Source: Akkermansia muciniphila (lineage in GTDB: Bacteria; Verrucomicrobiota; Verrucomicrobiia; Verrucomicrobiales; Akkermansiaceae). Taken from it: 60,453 bases of DNA. The stretch lies in NCBI GenBank assembly GCA_004557455.1, contig SFDX01000024.1:1-60453 (forward strand), read 5' to 3'. Each line of letters starts with the position of its first letter. Position 1 is the first letter of the stretch. The notes beneath the pieces were generated by a model. It searched no databases, was not told where the DNA came from, and saw only the letters and a program-made list of their open reading frames with translations. Below are positions 49,471 to 57,849 of this stretch, piece after piece. Position numbers and translations under genes: made by a program.

Positions 49471-50485
49471 GGTTGATATACTTTGCTTGGACGTGCTGCA
49501 GGAGAGCGGAGACGAGAAGGGTGATTCCCAGCGAAACAAGGGCCACGGAGAGGTGGTGTTGCCGCCAGTCTATACCCAACCTGACGGTACATGCAGCAGT
49601 GATATTGAGCAGAGGATAATGTAACAGATAGATGGGGTATGTGAGAATGGCAAGATAGGAAACACAGCGAGACCGGCCGAGGGGAACCCGGTGCAGCAAG
49701 GGGATAAGAAATGCGTACAACAGGACCGCGGGAATCTCAAAAGCCATCGTATGGACCCGGCAGTGTAATTCATCAACCAAATCCATGCTACCCAGAATAA
49801 CTGTTCCCACAACAAGGACAGCAGATAAACAAACCGACAGTAGAGTTTTGAAGCGCGAATGATCTCGGCCCTGCGACCCGCTCGTTATCTGCGCTGCAAG
49901 CATACCGGCGCAGAACTGCCAAAGTCTTGCAGCAGGCAACTTGTACAGTCCGTCCGCCATGTACACCGTATCGGGCACCCGTGCATGAAGCGCACAGGCA
50001 AGTGCAACCGCGCACGCGGTCAAGATGAGTAGGCCGAAGCGAATTTTCATCGAAAAAAATACGAATGGCAGCAGAATCAGAAAGTAACATTCCGCGAAAA
50101 CAAACCAACTCGGCGGATTGTAATGAGAAATAAGCTCCGTCCAACAAAAATAACCATTCTTATTCTCGGCGACCAAGTCGGAATAATCACCGGTTGACAG
50201 GCAGTGAGCAAGGTAAAAACCAAAGCCGAGAGCCAGAGAAACAATCAGCATCGGTAACAGACGCAGTGACTTTCTTCTGTAGAAAAGCCGCACATCCAAA
50301 CTCTCCCTGTTACAAAGGCTCAGCCCCAGCAGATACCCGCTCAACACAAAAAAGCCCACGACCATGAAAGCCCCGACACCGGGTTCCACCGGGCGATAAT
50401 GGTGAAAGATAACACCTGCACACAGAAAGCAGCGCAGCAGGTCTAAACCGACAGAGCGGGGCTTCCCTCGCAGCGATTCGTTCAT
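49430..50485 (-). CDS. Acyltransferase family 3 membrane protein
   Basis: The 351-residue protein has about ten membrane helices and the acyltransferase-3 (OafA/YrhL/NodX-like) signatures: GLDLLRCFLCAGVIFHHYR with the conserved His, VGFFVLSGYLLGL, and RRKSLRLLPMLIVSLALG. Related enzymes add O-acetyl or other acyl groups to surface polysaccharide or peptidoglycan. It ends in a Gly/Arg-rich tail. Its ATG overlaps the xseA stop (ATGA). The substrate is not evident. Confidence 0.88.
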   Translation of the reverse strand: MNESLRGKPRSVGLDLLRCFLCAGVIFHHYRPVEPGVGAFMVVGFFVLSGYLLGLSLCNRESLDVRLFYRRKSLRLLPMLIVSLALGFGFYLAHCLSTGDYSDLVAENKNGYFCWTELISHYNPPSWFVFAECYFLILLPFVFFSMKIRFGLLILTACAVALACALHARVPDTVYMADGLYKLPAARLWQFCAGMLAAQITSGSQGRDHSRFKTLLSVCLSAVLVVGTVILGSMDLVDELHCRVHTMAFEIPAVLLYAFLIPLLHRVPLGRSRCVSYLAILTYPIYLLHYPLLNITAACTVRLGIDWRQHHLSVALVSLGITLLVSALLQHVQAKYINPTCGGGSGRGRSR

Positions 50486-51828
50486 GCGCCGGACGGTGGT
50501 TCTTCAGTCAACACGGCGGCGCGAAGGCAGCCTTGGGCAAGGGAGATGCGCAGCTCATCGCCGGGGGCGAAGTCAGCAGCGCGGCGGGCAAGACGTCCGT
50601 CCGCGGAGCGCACCAAGGCAAAGCCGCGGTCCAAGGCATGCTTGGGACTGGCCGCCGTGACGGAAGCCTGCAGGGCATCGAGGCGCGCGCGATGCAGGGT
50701 AAGGCGATGCGCGAATGCCGTCTTCATCTGCTGCTCGGCGGCGCAGAGTCGTGCGGAAGCGGCAGAGAGAGAAGCCCGCAGAGCCACGGGTGACAAAGAA
50801 GCAGCGAGGAGGTCGAGCCGGTTGGCAGCGCCTGTCAATCGGCTGTGCGTAGCGGAAAGGAACTCATCCTCCAGAGCATCCAAGCGCTGGGCAAAGGGAG
50901 CCAATGTATCGCAGGGCGAACTGAGGCGCCCCTGTTCGGCCGCGCGCAGGCGCAGACGGGCGGTCTCGAGGGCACGGGCGAGGTGGCGGCGCAAATCAAG
51001 GGCCGTCTGTTGCAAACCGGCATCCAACCGTGCCGCATCGGGTGTCGTCAACTCAATGGCGGCCGTGGGAGTCGGGGCTCGAAGGTCCGCAACAAAGTCC
51101 GCTATGGTGAAATCCGTCTCGTGCCCCACGGCAGACACCACGGGGACGGGACAGGCCGCGATGGCGCGCGCCACCACCTCCTCGTTGAAGCACCACAGAT
51201 CCTCCATGGAGCCACCCCCGCGCGCCACGATAATATAATCCACCTGCGGCAGACCGTTGGCCGCCGGATGACTCCAACGCTGAAGGGCTCGGGCAATGCC
51301 GTACTCCGCCCCCTTCCCCTGCACCGTGACGGGGTAAAGGTAGGCCCGCACCCAAGGCGCACGCTGCTCCAAGCGGTGCCTCATATCCTGAATAACAGCC
51401 CCGGAAGCAGAGGTGACCAGCCCCACGCTGAGCGGAAATGCCGGCAGGGGACGTTTACGGGCCGTATCAAAAAGCCCCTCCGCGGCCAGCTTGGCCTTCA
51501 AGGCCTCGAACTGTTGCTGCAGGGTACCCACCCCGGCGGGGCGAAGGCGCGTGACGGTGAATTGCAGAGACCCGCGCCCTTCCCATACGGTTGTGTTGCC
51601 GTTCAGCTCCACCAGCAGCCCCTCCCGCAGGCGCACGGGAGAAGCTTGGGCCACGCTGCGGTACATTACGCACTGCAACTGAGCCGTCGCGTCTTTGAGC
51701 GTAAAATAAACATGCCCACTCTGTGCCGCGCGCAGCGAGCCGATCTCCCCGACCACGCAGGCGCTGCCTACGCCGCACTCCACTGCGCTCTTGAGGCGCA
51801 GCACCAACTGGGTTACCGTCAGCGGCAT
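50482..51828 (-). CDS. xseA: Exodeoxyribonuclease VII large subunit
   Basis: Large subunit of the ssDNA exonuclease of repair and recombination. The 448 residues show the N-terminal OB fold (ACVVGEIGSLRAAQSGHVYF), the catalytic domain (VGLVTSASGAVIQDM, VARGGGSMEDLWCFNEE, VVSAVGHETDFTIADFVAD and APTPTAAIELTTPD) and a long coiled coil (about 270-390). It is coupled to the acyltransferase gene downstream and a helix-turn-helix gene 7 bases upstream. xseB is not in the window. Confidence 0.95.
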   Translation of the reverse strand: MPLTVTQLVLRLKSAVECGVGSACVVGEIGSLRAAQSGHVYFTLKDATAQLQCVMYRSVAQASPVRLREGLLVELNGNTTVWEGRGSLQFTVTRLRPAGVGTLQQQFEALKAKLAAEGLFDTARKRPLPAFPLSVGLVTSASGAVIQDMRHRLEQRAPWVRAYLYPVTVQGKGAEYGIARALQRWSHPAANGLPQVDYIIVARGGGSMEDLWCFNEEVVARAIAACPVPVVSAVGHETDFTIADFVADLRAPTPTAAIELTTPDAARLDAGLQQTALDLRRHLARALETARLRLRAAEQGRLSSPCDTLAPFAQRLDALEDEFLSATHSRLTGAANRLDLLAASLSPVALRASLSAASARLCAAEQQMKTAFAHRLTLHRARLDALQASVTAASPKHALDRGFALVRSADGRLARRAADFAPGDELRISLAQGCLRAAVLTEEPPSGA

Positions 51829-51835
51829 TGCTGAT

Positions 51836-52183
51836 TCAGCCTAACACGCGCTGCACAATGGCTTGATTAGGGTCGACCCAATCCGGGTCATACCCCTTCG
51901 CATAACTGAACAGGTCGCGGTGGATGTACTCGTAGTACTGCTCTCGCTCCTCGGCGGGCAAGCGATACCAAATAGCCACATTCAGGGCTCGGGACACCTT
52001 CTGCATCAACTTGAGGGTCAGCTTACGCCCGGCGCGGGCCTTCTGCACCTGTTTATGGGTGAGCTGCTCCGGGGAGGCCTCAACCAAATCATGGTTCTCC
52101 AGCCCCCAACTCTTCATGATGTCATCTATGCGCTGCGGACCGTAGTTCAGCTCACTCGGAGCCTGTGTTTCTTCTGTATCCAT
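51836..52183 (-). CDS. Putative helix-turn-helix protein
   Basis: The 115-residue protein has a probable XRE-like helix-turn-helix (LVEASPEQLTHKQVQKARAG, then LTLKLMQKVSRALN; about residues 28-65) and a C-terminal part rich in Tyr and acidic residues (REQYYEYIHRDLFSYAKGYD). The start at 52183 (MDTEETQAPSEL) is taken over an upstream extension. It sits 2 bases after the NlpC lipoprotein gene and 7 before xseA. Regulation of this operon or another is possible, but no targets can be named. Confidence 0.6.
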   Translation of the reverse strand: MDTEETQAPSELNYGPQRIDDIMKSWGLENHDLVEASPEQLTHKQVQKARAGRKLTLKLMQKVSRALNVAIWYRLPAEEREQYYEYIHRDLFSYAKGYDPDWVDPNQAIVQRVLG

Positions 52184-52185
52184 AA

Positions 52186-52716
52186 TCAATAACCGGGAAC
52201 GTGTCGCACGTAGAACCCCGAGCACGGGCGGGAAGCCGTATACCACCGCGGCCCCACCCCTCGACCGCTGCCGGTCGTGTCAAAACGCAGGCCCGCCACC
52301 GTCAGGAACACATGACCGTTCTTGACATACACGGTCACCCAGTCGCCCGCGCCCTTGCGCCCCCAGCGGAAGAAAGAGCCGGAGACCGGGTGCGACCCGC
52401 GCTTCAACATGCCGGCCTCGCGCAGCACAAAGGCCACGGAGCCGGAGCAATCATAGGCAGAATCATAGTGCTTACCGTGACCGCCGCCGCGGCGATAGGG
52501 CAACCCGACAATCTTGTTACCGGCGGCGATGATGCGCTTGACGCGCTTGGGAGCCTTTGCCGGGATGGTTGCCTTGCCGTTACTCTGCACCGTGGCCGTG
52601 TAACCCGGACGGTATACGTATTTAGGCGTGCGCGCACCTGCACCCACCTGTTGCTGCTGCTGGCAGCTCACGAGCGCCAAGCATGCGGCGCAGATGATCA
52701 AGAAAAGTTGCTTCAT
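52186..52716 (-). CDS. NlpC/P60-like lipoprotein peptidase
   Basis: The 176-residue protein has a lipobox (CLALVSCQQQQQ, Cys about 18), a linker, and a papain-like NlpC/P60 core: catalytic Cys in YDCSGSVAFVLREAGM and His in NGHVFLTVAGLRFDTTG. Such enzymes cut peptide stems of peptidoglycan. A Gly/His-rich loop (YRRGGGHGKHYDSA) precedes the Cys. The start at 52716 begins the signal peptide. First gene of the xseA operon. Confidence 0.8.
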   Translation of the reverse strand: MKQLFLIICAACLALVSCQQQQQVGAGARTPKYVYRPGYTATVQSNGKATIPAKAPKRVKRIIAAGNKIVGLPYRRGGGHGKHYDSAYDCSGSVAFVLREAGMLKRGSHPVSGSFFRWGRKGAGDWVTVYVKNGHVFLTVAGLRFDTTGSGRGVGPRWYTASRPCSGFYVRHVPGY

Positions 52717-52733
52717 GTTAATTCGGGTGGCGA

Positions 52734-52762
52734 ATTGTACCACAGAGCCGCCTGCTTGGCAA
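52734..52762 (-). promoter_or_regulatory. Promoter of the NlpC-HTH-xseA operon
   Basis: On the minus strand TTGCCA (52757-52762), 17 bases, TACAAT (52734-52739). Leader about 11 bases. Confidence 0.6.
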
Positions 52763-52804
52763 TACTAATTTCCCGCAAATACACCCCGGGGGCTTTTTTT
52801 GAGC

Positions 52805-52833
52805 TTGTCGCCTGTCGCAGTCGGGGGTATAAT
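52805..52833 (+). promoter_or_regulatory. Promoter of the alkaline phosphatase gene
   Basis: TTGTCG (52805-52810), 17 bases, TATAAT (52828-52833), then exactly 9 bases to the ATG at 52843. Confidence 0.65.
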
Positions 52834-52842
52834 GGGCCGCAG

Positions 52843-53959
52843 ATGAAGCTGCATTCCCTTTTTCTTGCGATCGCCGCGTCAGTCGCCCTCTGTCTACCGG
52901 CCACGGCGGCGCATGACTCTGTCCGTTGCGTGGCCGGCTTACAGCAGTATGCGGTACCGGCGGAGCCGATACTGCCCGAGGAGTCAGCCCCTGTCCGCAA
53001 TGTTATTTACATGATCGGCGATGGCATGGGCATCGACCAGATAAGCTGCGCGGCCTTGGTCAATGGGGGGAGGCTGCACCTGCTCACCCTGCCGCACACA
53101 GCTCTGGCCGAAACGGTCTCGGCCTCCCACACTGTCACGGATTCCGCAGCCGGCGGTACAGCCCTGGCCTGCGGTTGCAAGACGACAAACGGTTGTGTGG
53201 GCCTGGATGCAGCGGGAGTACCGCAGGAATCTCTGGCGGAGACGGCGGCGGCGCGCGGTATGGCGGTGGGCTTGGTCGTAACCTCTGATATTACGGACGC
53301 AACGCCGGCAGCCTTCTACGCCAAGGTGAAGCACCGTAGTATGGCGGCGGATATTGCGAAGGATCTCCTCCGCTTCTGCCCGCAGGTGGTGTTGGGCGGC
53401 GGTGCCTCTCATTTCTCACCGCAGGACTCGGAGCACCTGAACGCGGATGGGTGCCTTGCGGAGTTGTCCGCCCCGGGTGATATGCCCCCTGCCGCGGAGC
53501 GGGGGGGATGTGCTGCCGCAGAACGTCGACCGTGCGCTGCGCCGGCTGTCGGCCTGCCCGCAGGGCTTTTTCCTGATGGTGGAGGGCTCCCGGATTGACA
53601 AGGCGGCCCACCGCAGGGATCTCGAAGGCATGGTGCGGGAGCTCCTCGATTTTGACCGAGCCGTTGGGGTCGCGCTGGAGTTCGCACGGCAGCACCCGGG
53701 CACCTTGGTGGTCATCACGGCCGACCACCAGACGGGCGGACTTGCCCTGCTGGGCGGGGATGCGGCCAAGGGTGAGGTGCGGGCCTCGTTCGGCACGGAC
53801 GGACACACCGGAACGGTGGTTCCCGTGTTTGCGGCCGGTTCGTGCGCAGCGCAGGAGTTCCACGGTTTTATGCAAAATACCGGGGTTCATCAGCGAATTC
53901 TGCGCGCTCTCCCGCCGAAAATTATCCCTCCCCTGCCCGGTATGTCGCAAAAATCTTGA
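52843..53959 (+). pseudogene. Alkaline phosphatase, frameshifted at a G7 run
   Basis: A periplasmic phosphatase of the PhoA family. The first part (52843 to about 53500) has a signal peptide, the metal site VIYMIGDGMGIDQ, the nucleophile Ser in TVTDSAAGGTALACG and DITDATPAAFYAKV. The rest is in another frame: GFFLMVEGSRIDKAAH, VVITADHQTGG and TDGHTGTVVPVFAAG. The frames join if the seven G at 53501-53507 were six (reading AERGDVLPQNV). As read, the protein ends at 53598 without the second half of the active site. The frame before and after is otherwise well kept, so phase variation, a recent mutation or a sequencing error all fit. Confidence 0.85.
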
Positions 53960-53967
53960 ATTTATGC

Positions 53968-53996
53968 TTGCTTTTCCGCGCAGACCGGTGTATAAG
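53968..53996 (+). promoter_or_regulatory. Promoter of the small basic protein gene
   Basis: TTGCTT (53968-53973), 17 bases, TATAAG (53991-53996). Leader about 45 bases. Confidence 0.6.
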
Positions 53997-54048
53997 TGTC
54001 CACCGCATTCTGCAGTGATGCAGGTCAACCTTTACATAAACAAAGAAT

Positions 54049-54204
54049 ATGTCTAAGCACTCCACTCTTAAAGCAACCGGTACCGTTGGTGGCAAGCGTT
54101 CTGTCCTCAAGCGTTTCGAGCGCGTCAAGCTCATGAAGGAGCGCGGCCAGTGGAAACCCGGTCAAAGCCCCATCGGTCTGCCCAAGACCAAGTTCGAGTC
54201 CTGA
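54049..54204 (+). CDS. Chlamydial/verrucomicrobial small basic protein
   Basis: The 51-residue, Lys/Arg-rich protein MSKHSTLKATGTVGGKR... contains SVLKRFERVKLMKERGQW and ends SPIGLPKTKFES. This matches what is known of the small basic protein family restricted to Chlamydiae and Verrucomicrobia (TIGR04137 as recalled). The charge suggests RNA or ribosome binding, but no function is established. It has its own promoter and a terminator, and nothing else shares the unit, as for a highly expressed small gene. Confidence 0.85.
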   Translation: MSKHSTLKATGTVGGKRSVLKRFERVKLMKERGQWKPGQSPIGLPKTKFES

Positions 54205-54251
54205 TCGCTCCACCCTGCATTTTCGCCTAGGACGCGATTACTGAACCTTTT

Positions 54252-54288
54252 GAAGCCTCTCGGTTCCTCGTGGCCGCGAGGCTTCTTT
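54252..54288 (+). terminator. Terminator of the small basic protein gene
   Basis: GAAGCCTC (54252-54259) pairs with GAGGCTTC (54278-54285), followed by TTT. Confidence 0.7.
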
Positions 54289-54340
54289 GCCCCGAAATCC
54301 CCGGACGGTCCTCGCACCGCCTTTCCCCTTTTTTTGATTT

Positions 54341-55777
54341 ATGCCAGAGAATACGGATTACCCCGCCGCCCCGGAAGGGAGCGTGCGCCTCAACAAGTTT
54401 TTAGCCTCCTGTGGCTATGAGTCCCGCCGCGCGGCGGACCGACTCATTCAGGAGGGTCGAGTGGAAGTGAACGGCAAGGTAGTGGACACCCCCGGGCTGC
54501 GCGTGGTGCCGAGCGACTTTGTGAAGGTGGACGGCCACCGGGCCGAGCCCAAGGAGGAGGTGGTGCTGCTGCTCAATAAGCCCCGCGGTTTCGTCTGCAG
54601 TCGGGAGAAACAAGGGGCGGCCAAAACCGTGTATGATTTGCTGCCGGCAAAGTACCGCTATGTGAACTATATCGGGCGCTTGGATGCCGATAGCGAGGGG
54701 CTGCTGCTCTTCACGAACAACGGTGACCTGAGCCGCAGTCTGGGGCATCCCGCCGGTGGGGTGGAGAAAGAATACTGGGTGACGCTGGACCAGGCCTTTG
54801 ACACGCAGGCGCTGCTGCAACTGCTGAAGGGTGTGCGTATTCCGGAGGGTCAGGCTAAGGCTAAGTATGTTGCCCGTCTGTCGCCCCGCCGCGCTTGTGT
54901 GGTGCTGGAGCAAGGCCTGAAGCGGCAGGTTCGCCAGATGTTCGCCTGCTTGGGGCTGCGTGTGCGCAAGCTGGTGCGTGTCCGCATCGGCTCCCTGTGG
55001 GGCGGTGATCTCGAGCCCGGTCACACGGCACTGCTGACGCCCGAGCAGGTGGCGCTGGCCGGCGTGAATCCGCGTCCGCGCAAGGGGATGATAAGTGCTA
55101 AACAGGCCTTTAAGCCCAAGAGCAAGCCTGTTCAGGATGCTGCGCCGGAGGACGATGATGAGGATTATGTGTTCAACCCGGCTGATTTCGAGTCCGAGGC
55201 GGAGACCCCCGGTTTCAACACGAAGTTCGAGGAGGGCGAGATGTTCGAGCCGGAGCGCGAGAATACGCGTAAGCCCTTCGGTAAGGCACCTCGGGGTCGC
55301 GGTGAGTTCGTCGGACGCAAGTTCGACGGCGAGCGCCGCGGTTTCGGTGACCGCAAGCCTTTCGGTGAGCGTAAGTTCGACGGTGAGCGCCGCGGTTTCG
55401 GCGACCGCAAGCCTTTCGGGGAGCGTAAGTTCGACGGTGAGCGGCGCGGGTTCGGTGACCGCAAGCCTTTCGGGGAGCGTAAGTTCGACGGTGAGCGCCG
55501 CGGGTTCGGTGACCGCAAGCCTTTCGGGGAGCGTAAGTTCGACGGTGAGCGCCGCGGTTTCGGTGACCGCAAGCCTTTCGGAGAGCGTAAGTTCGACGGT
55601 GAGCGCCGCGGGTTCGGCGACCGCAAGCCTTTCGGTGAGCGCAAGTTCGACGGTGAGCGCCGCGGGTTCGGTGACCGCAAGCCCTTCGGCGGTGGTCGCA
55701 AGCCTTTCGGTGACCGCAAGTCATTCGGAAATCGGCGTCCCGGTGGCCCCCGTGGCGGGCGCGGGTTCGGCCATTAA
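54341..55777 (+). CDS. rRNA pseudouridine synthase with repeat tail
   Basis: The 478-residue protein has an S4 RNA-binding domain (about 15-60: VRLNKFLASCGYESRRAAD) and an RsuA/RluB/RluE-type pseudouridine synthase core (about 65-240) with the catalytic Asp in IGRLDADSEGLLLFTN, VEKEYWVTLD and GLKRQVRQMFACLG. The core resembles RluB, which modifies 23S rRNA. After an acidic linker the last 150 residues are an Arg/Phe/Gly-rich tail containing seven copies of KFDGERRGFGDRKPFGER. The tail is disordered and should add RNA affinity, as RGG-like tails do. No clear promoter is seen. Confidence 0.88.
   Translation: MPENTDYPAAPEGSVRLNKFLASCGYESRRAADRLIQEGRVEVNGKVVDTPGLRVVPSDFVKVDGHRAEPKEEVVLLLNKPRGFVCSREKQGAAKTVYDLLPAKYRYVNYIGRLDADSEGLLLFTNNGDLSRSLGHPAGGVEKEYWVTLDQAFDTQALLQLLKGVRIPEGQAKAKYVARLSPRRACVVLEQGLKRQVRQMFACLGLRVRKLVRVRIGSLWGGDLEPGHTALLTPEQVALAGVNPRPRKGMISAKQAFKPKSKPVQDAAPEDDDEDYVFNPADFESEAETPGFNTKFEEGEMFEPERENTRKPFGKAPRGRGEFVGRKFDGERRGFGDRKPFGERKFDGERRGFGDRKPFGERKFDGERRGFGDRKPFGERKFDGERRGFGDRKPFGERKFDGERRGFGDRKPFGERKFDGERRGFGDRKPFGERKFDGERRGFGDRKPFGGGRKPFGDRKSFGNRRPGGPRGGRGFGH
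55319..55690 (+). repeat. 54-bp tandem repeat, seven units
   Basis: Units start at 55319, 55373, 55427, 55481, 55535, 55589 and 55643, each 54 bases (18 codons), with the last cut short. The differences between units are mostly third-base changes, so the protein repeat is better kept than the DNA. Confidence 0.92.
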
Positions 55778-55793
55778 CCCTTTCCTTTTAACT

Positions 55794-55826
55794 TCACCCC
55801 GGCGCTCTTGCATGAGCCCGGGGTGA
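55794..55826. terminator. Hairpin after the pseudouridine synthase gene
   Basis: TCACCCCGG (55794-55802) pairs with CCGGGGTGA (55818-55826), 17 bases past the stop. There is no T tract. Confidence 0.4.
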
Positions 55827-55843
55827 TCCCCCCTTCCCTATCC

Positions 55844-57199
55844 ATGTTGATCAAGTCCGGTAGATTTTTCCTTTCCCTTTTCCTCGCACTTTCCTTTGCT
55901 TACGCTCAGGACACCGCCGCCAACGAGGACGCCGCATTCGAGGCCGCCATTGCATCCATGAAGAAGGATGCCGAGGCCGGCGATGCCCACGCCGCGCAGC
56001 AGGTCTACATGCGCTATGCGGTAAAAGGCGACTACGAGCAGGCGCGCCGATGGGCGGAGACCTACCGAAATCTGCTGACCAAAAAGGCAGAGGAAGGCGA
56101 TGCCAAGGCCATGCTGGTGCTGGGTACGGACTACCTGACCGGCAAGGACTACACCCCACCGGACACGGAGAAGGCCCTGGAGTGGCTGCAACGCGCGGGG
56201 GCTGCGGGTGAGCCGTCGGCGGAGTTCATTCGGGGCGAGCTGCTTGCCCGCAAGGATAAGAAGGAGGAGTCCGCGCAAGCCTATGCGCATGCCTTCACGC
56301 TCTACACCGATGCCCTCGGCAAGACCCCGCAGGATGCCACGCTGCGCTACTGGGTGGGCTACATGCAGCTATGCGGGCTGGGTACGCAGCAGAACACCGA
56401 GGCCGCGCTGGCACTGCTGACTCCCTTGGCCGAGGATGGGCACAACTGGGCCTGCTCCCTGCTCTACAAAACCTACGCCGAGGGCACGCTGCTGCCCGGG
56501 GATGAGGCAAAGGCCCTGGGCTTTGCTGCCCGAGCGGCGGATGCCACACACGATGGGCTGATGGCCTATGCCGTGGCGGCGGCTTACCTGCAGGGGAAGG
56601 TGCTGCCCAAGGATGAGGCGAAGGGTGAGCACTACCTGGATATCGCGGCCAAGGAGAACGTTCCGAATGCTATCTACGCCAAGGCTCAACGGCTTTTACA
56701 AAAGAAAAAGCCTGCCGATGCTGTCGGCTACCTGCGCCAAGCGGCTTCCATGGGCAATGTGGCGGCCACCGAGCAGTTGGGGGATCTCCTCCTCACCGGG
56801 GCTGAGGGGCTGGCGGCGGACGAGGCGCAGGCTCTCACCCTGCTTCAACATGCGGCCACGCGTTACAATTCTGCTGCGGCGGCCTTGCGTCTGGCTCGTT
56901 ATTATGATGAGCACAGCGAGGACTCCCTCGCCGGCACCTGGTTCGAGATAGCATCCCGCCTGGGGGCGCCGGAGGCCATGGCCAAGCGCGGTCTCATGCA
57001 CCTCAATCCTTTCTCCGGTCTCTCTTGGAGCCCCACGGAGTGCTACCGCTGGTGGAAGACCGGCTCCGCCGCCGGGGATTCCACCTGCCGCCTCTATCTC
57101 AATCTGTTCTACTTCGTCTTCATCCCCCTCGTTCTCATCCTTGCCTTCGGCCTCCCCGCCTACGTTGCACATCGCCTCAACAAACGCGCCGAAAAATAG
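55844..57199 (+). CDS. Exported Sel1/TPR-repeat membrane protein
   Basis: The 451-residue protein has a signal peptide (MLIKSGRFFLSLFLALSFAYA), then a long array of Sel1-like helix pairs (AEAGDAHAAQQVYMRYAVKG, ALEWLQRAGAAGEPSAEFI, ALALLTPLAEDGHNWACSLL, ASRLGAPEAMAKRGLMHL). It ends in a membrane helix (LFYFVFIPLVLILAFGLPAYV) with a basic tail. Sel1 arrays serve as protein-binding scaffolds; here it would face the periplasm, anchored by the C-terminus. It is a single gene. The partner is unknown. Confidence 0.8.
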   Translation: MLIKSGRFFLSLFLALSFAYAQDTAANEDAAFEAAIASMKKDAEAGDAHAAQQVYMRYAVKGDYEQARRWAETYRNLLTKKAEEGDAKAMLVLGTDYLTGKDYTPPDTEKALEWLQRAGAAGEPSAEFIRGELLARKDKKEESAQAYAHAFTLYTDALGKTPQDATLRYWVGYMQLCGLGTQQNTEAALALLTPLAEDGHNWACSLLYKTYAEGTLLPGDEAKALGFAARAADATHDGLMAYAVAAAYLQGKVLPKDEAKGEHYLDIAAKENVPNAIYAKAQRLLQKKKPADAVGYLRQAASMGNVAATEQLGDLLLTGAEGLAADEAQALTLLQHAATRYNSAAAALRLARYYDEHSEDSLAGTWFEIASRLGAPEAMAKRGLMHLNPFSGLSWSPTECYRWWKTGSAAGDSTCRLYLNLFYFVFIPLVLILAFGLPAYVAHRLNKRAEK

Positions 57200-57294
57200 G
57201 CCGCAGGAAGTCCTGACGGCCGCAAGCATTCACAAGAATTTCCCCCGACACCGGAAAAGGCGGCGGGGGATGGATGAAAAGCTCCGGGGGTGGC

Positions 57295-57714
57295 TTACTC
57301 CGTTACGGAGAGCTCCAGGGAGAGGGATTGGACGGGGGGGACGTCCTTCTCCCAAGGGCGGGAGTAGATGAGGCGGAAGGAAGCCTTGCCGGGCTTCATG
57401 GTCACGATGCGGGCCTCGGTATCCGCGGGGGCACCGCAGAGGACCTCCTCCCCCGGGGCGGGCGCGGGGGGCGGGATGACGGAGAGCTTCACCTCAGCGG
57501 CATCACCCTCCTGTGCAGCAACGGACCAGGAGTAACCGGTGGAGGGGTTGGACGGCAGAGAGATGCGGATGACCTGACCGACGGAGAGCGAGAGCGCGAT
57601 GTGCTGCTCCTCGGTCTGCGCGGCGGGAGCATCACCACCGCACCCGGGGGCCTCCATACCGAAGGACAAGGCGGGCAGCAGCAGGGCCGCGCCCAGGAAA
57701 AGAGTTCTTACCAT
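57295..57714 (-). CDS. Chagasin-like (I42) cysteine protease inhibitor
   Basis: The 139-residue exported protein has a signal peptide (MVRTLFLGAALLLPALSFG) and an immunoglobulin-like domain with the chagasin-family signatures: the NPSTGYSW loop, a second Gly-containing loop (EEVLCGAPADTEA) and KPGKASFRLIYSRPWEKD with the RPWE motif. Family members block papain-type proteases by inserting these loops in the active-site cleft. In a gut bacterium it may protect envelope proteins or control an endogenous C1 protease (inference). A short Cys/Gly segment (APGCGGDA) follows the signal. The promoter -10 is 8 bases before the ATG. Confidence 0.8.
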   Translation of the reverse strand: MVRTLFLGAALLLPALSFGMEAPGCGGDAPAAQTEEQHIALSLSVGQVIRISLPSNPSTGYSWSVAAQEGDAAEVKLSVIPPPAPAPGEEVLCGAPADTEARIVTMKPGKASFRLIYSRPWEKDVPPVQSLSLELSVTE

Positions 57715-57722
57715 AGGCCGCC

Positions 57723-57751
57723 AGCTTAGCCCAAAAACGGTGGGGCGTCAA
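57723..57751 (-). promoter_or_regulatory. Promoter of the inhibitor gene, near-leaderless
   Basis: On the minus strand TTGACG (57746-57751), 17 bases, TAAGCT (57723-57728), then 8 bases to the ATG. Confidence 0.5.
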
Positions 57752-57793
57752 GCTCAATGAAGGGCGCCGGGCGAGTATGCCGCACTTTTCCCC

Positions 57794-57821
57794 TTGACGC
57801 CGTGCTGCGGCGGCCTATAAT
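57794..57821 (+). promoter_or_regulatory. Promoter of htpG
   Basis: TTGACG (57794-57799), 16 bases, TATAAT (57816-57821). Leader about 22 bases. Confidence 0.6.
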
Positions 57822-57849
57822 AGGCCCCATACCGAAATTGAATCACATT

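Noticed and set aside
57245..57272. TCCCCCG...CGGGGGA arms between the Sel1 and inhibitor genes
   Set aside because: The arms are short and no T tract follows; it may be a weak shared terminator, but it is not convincing.
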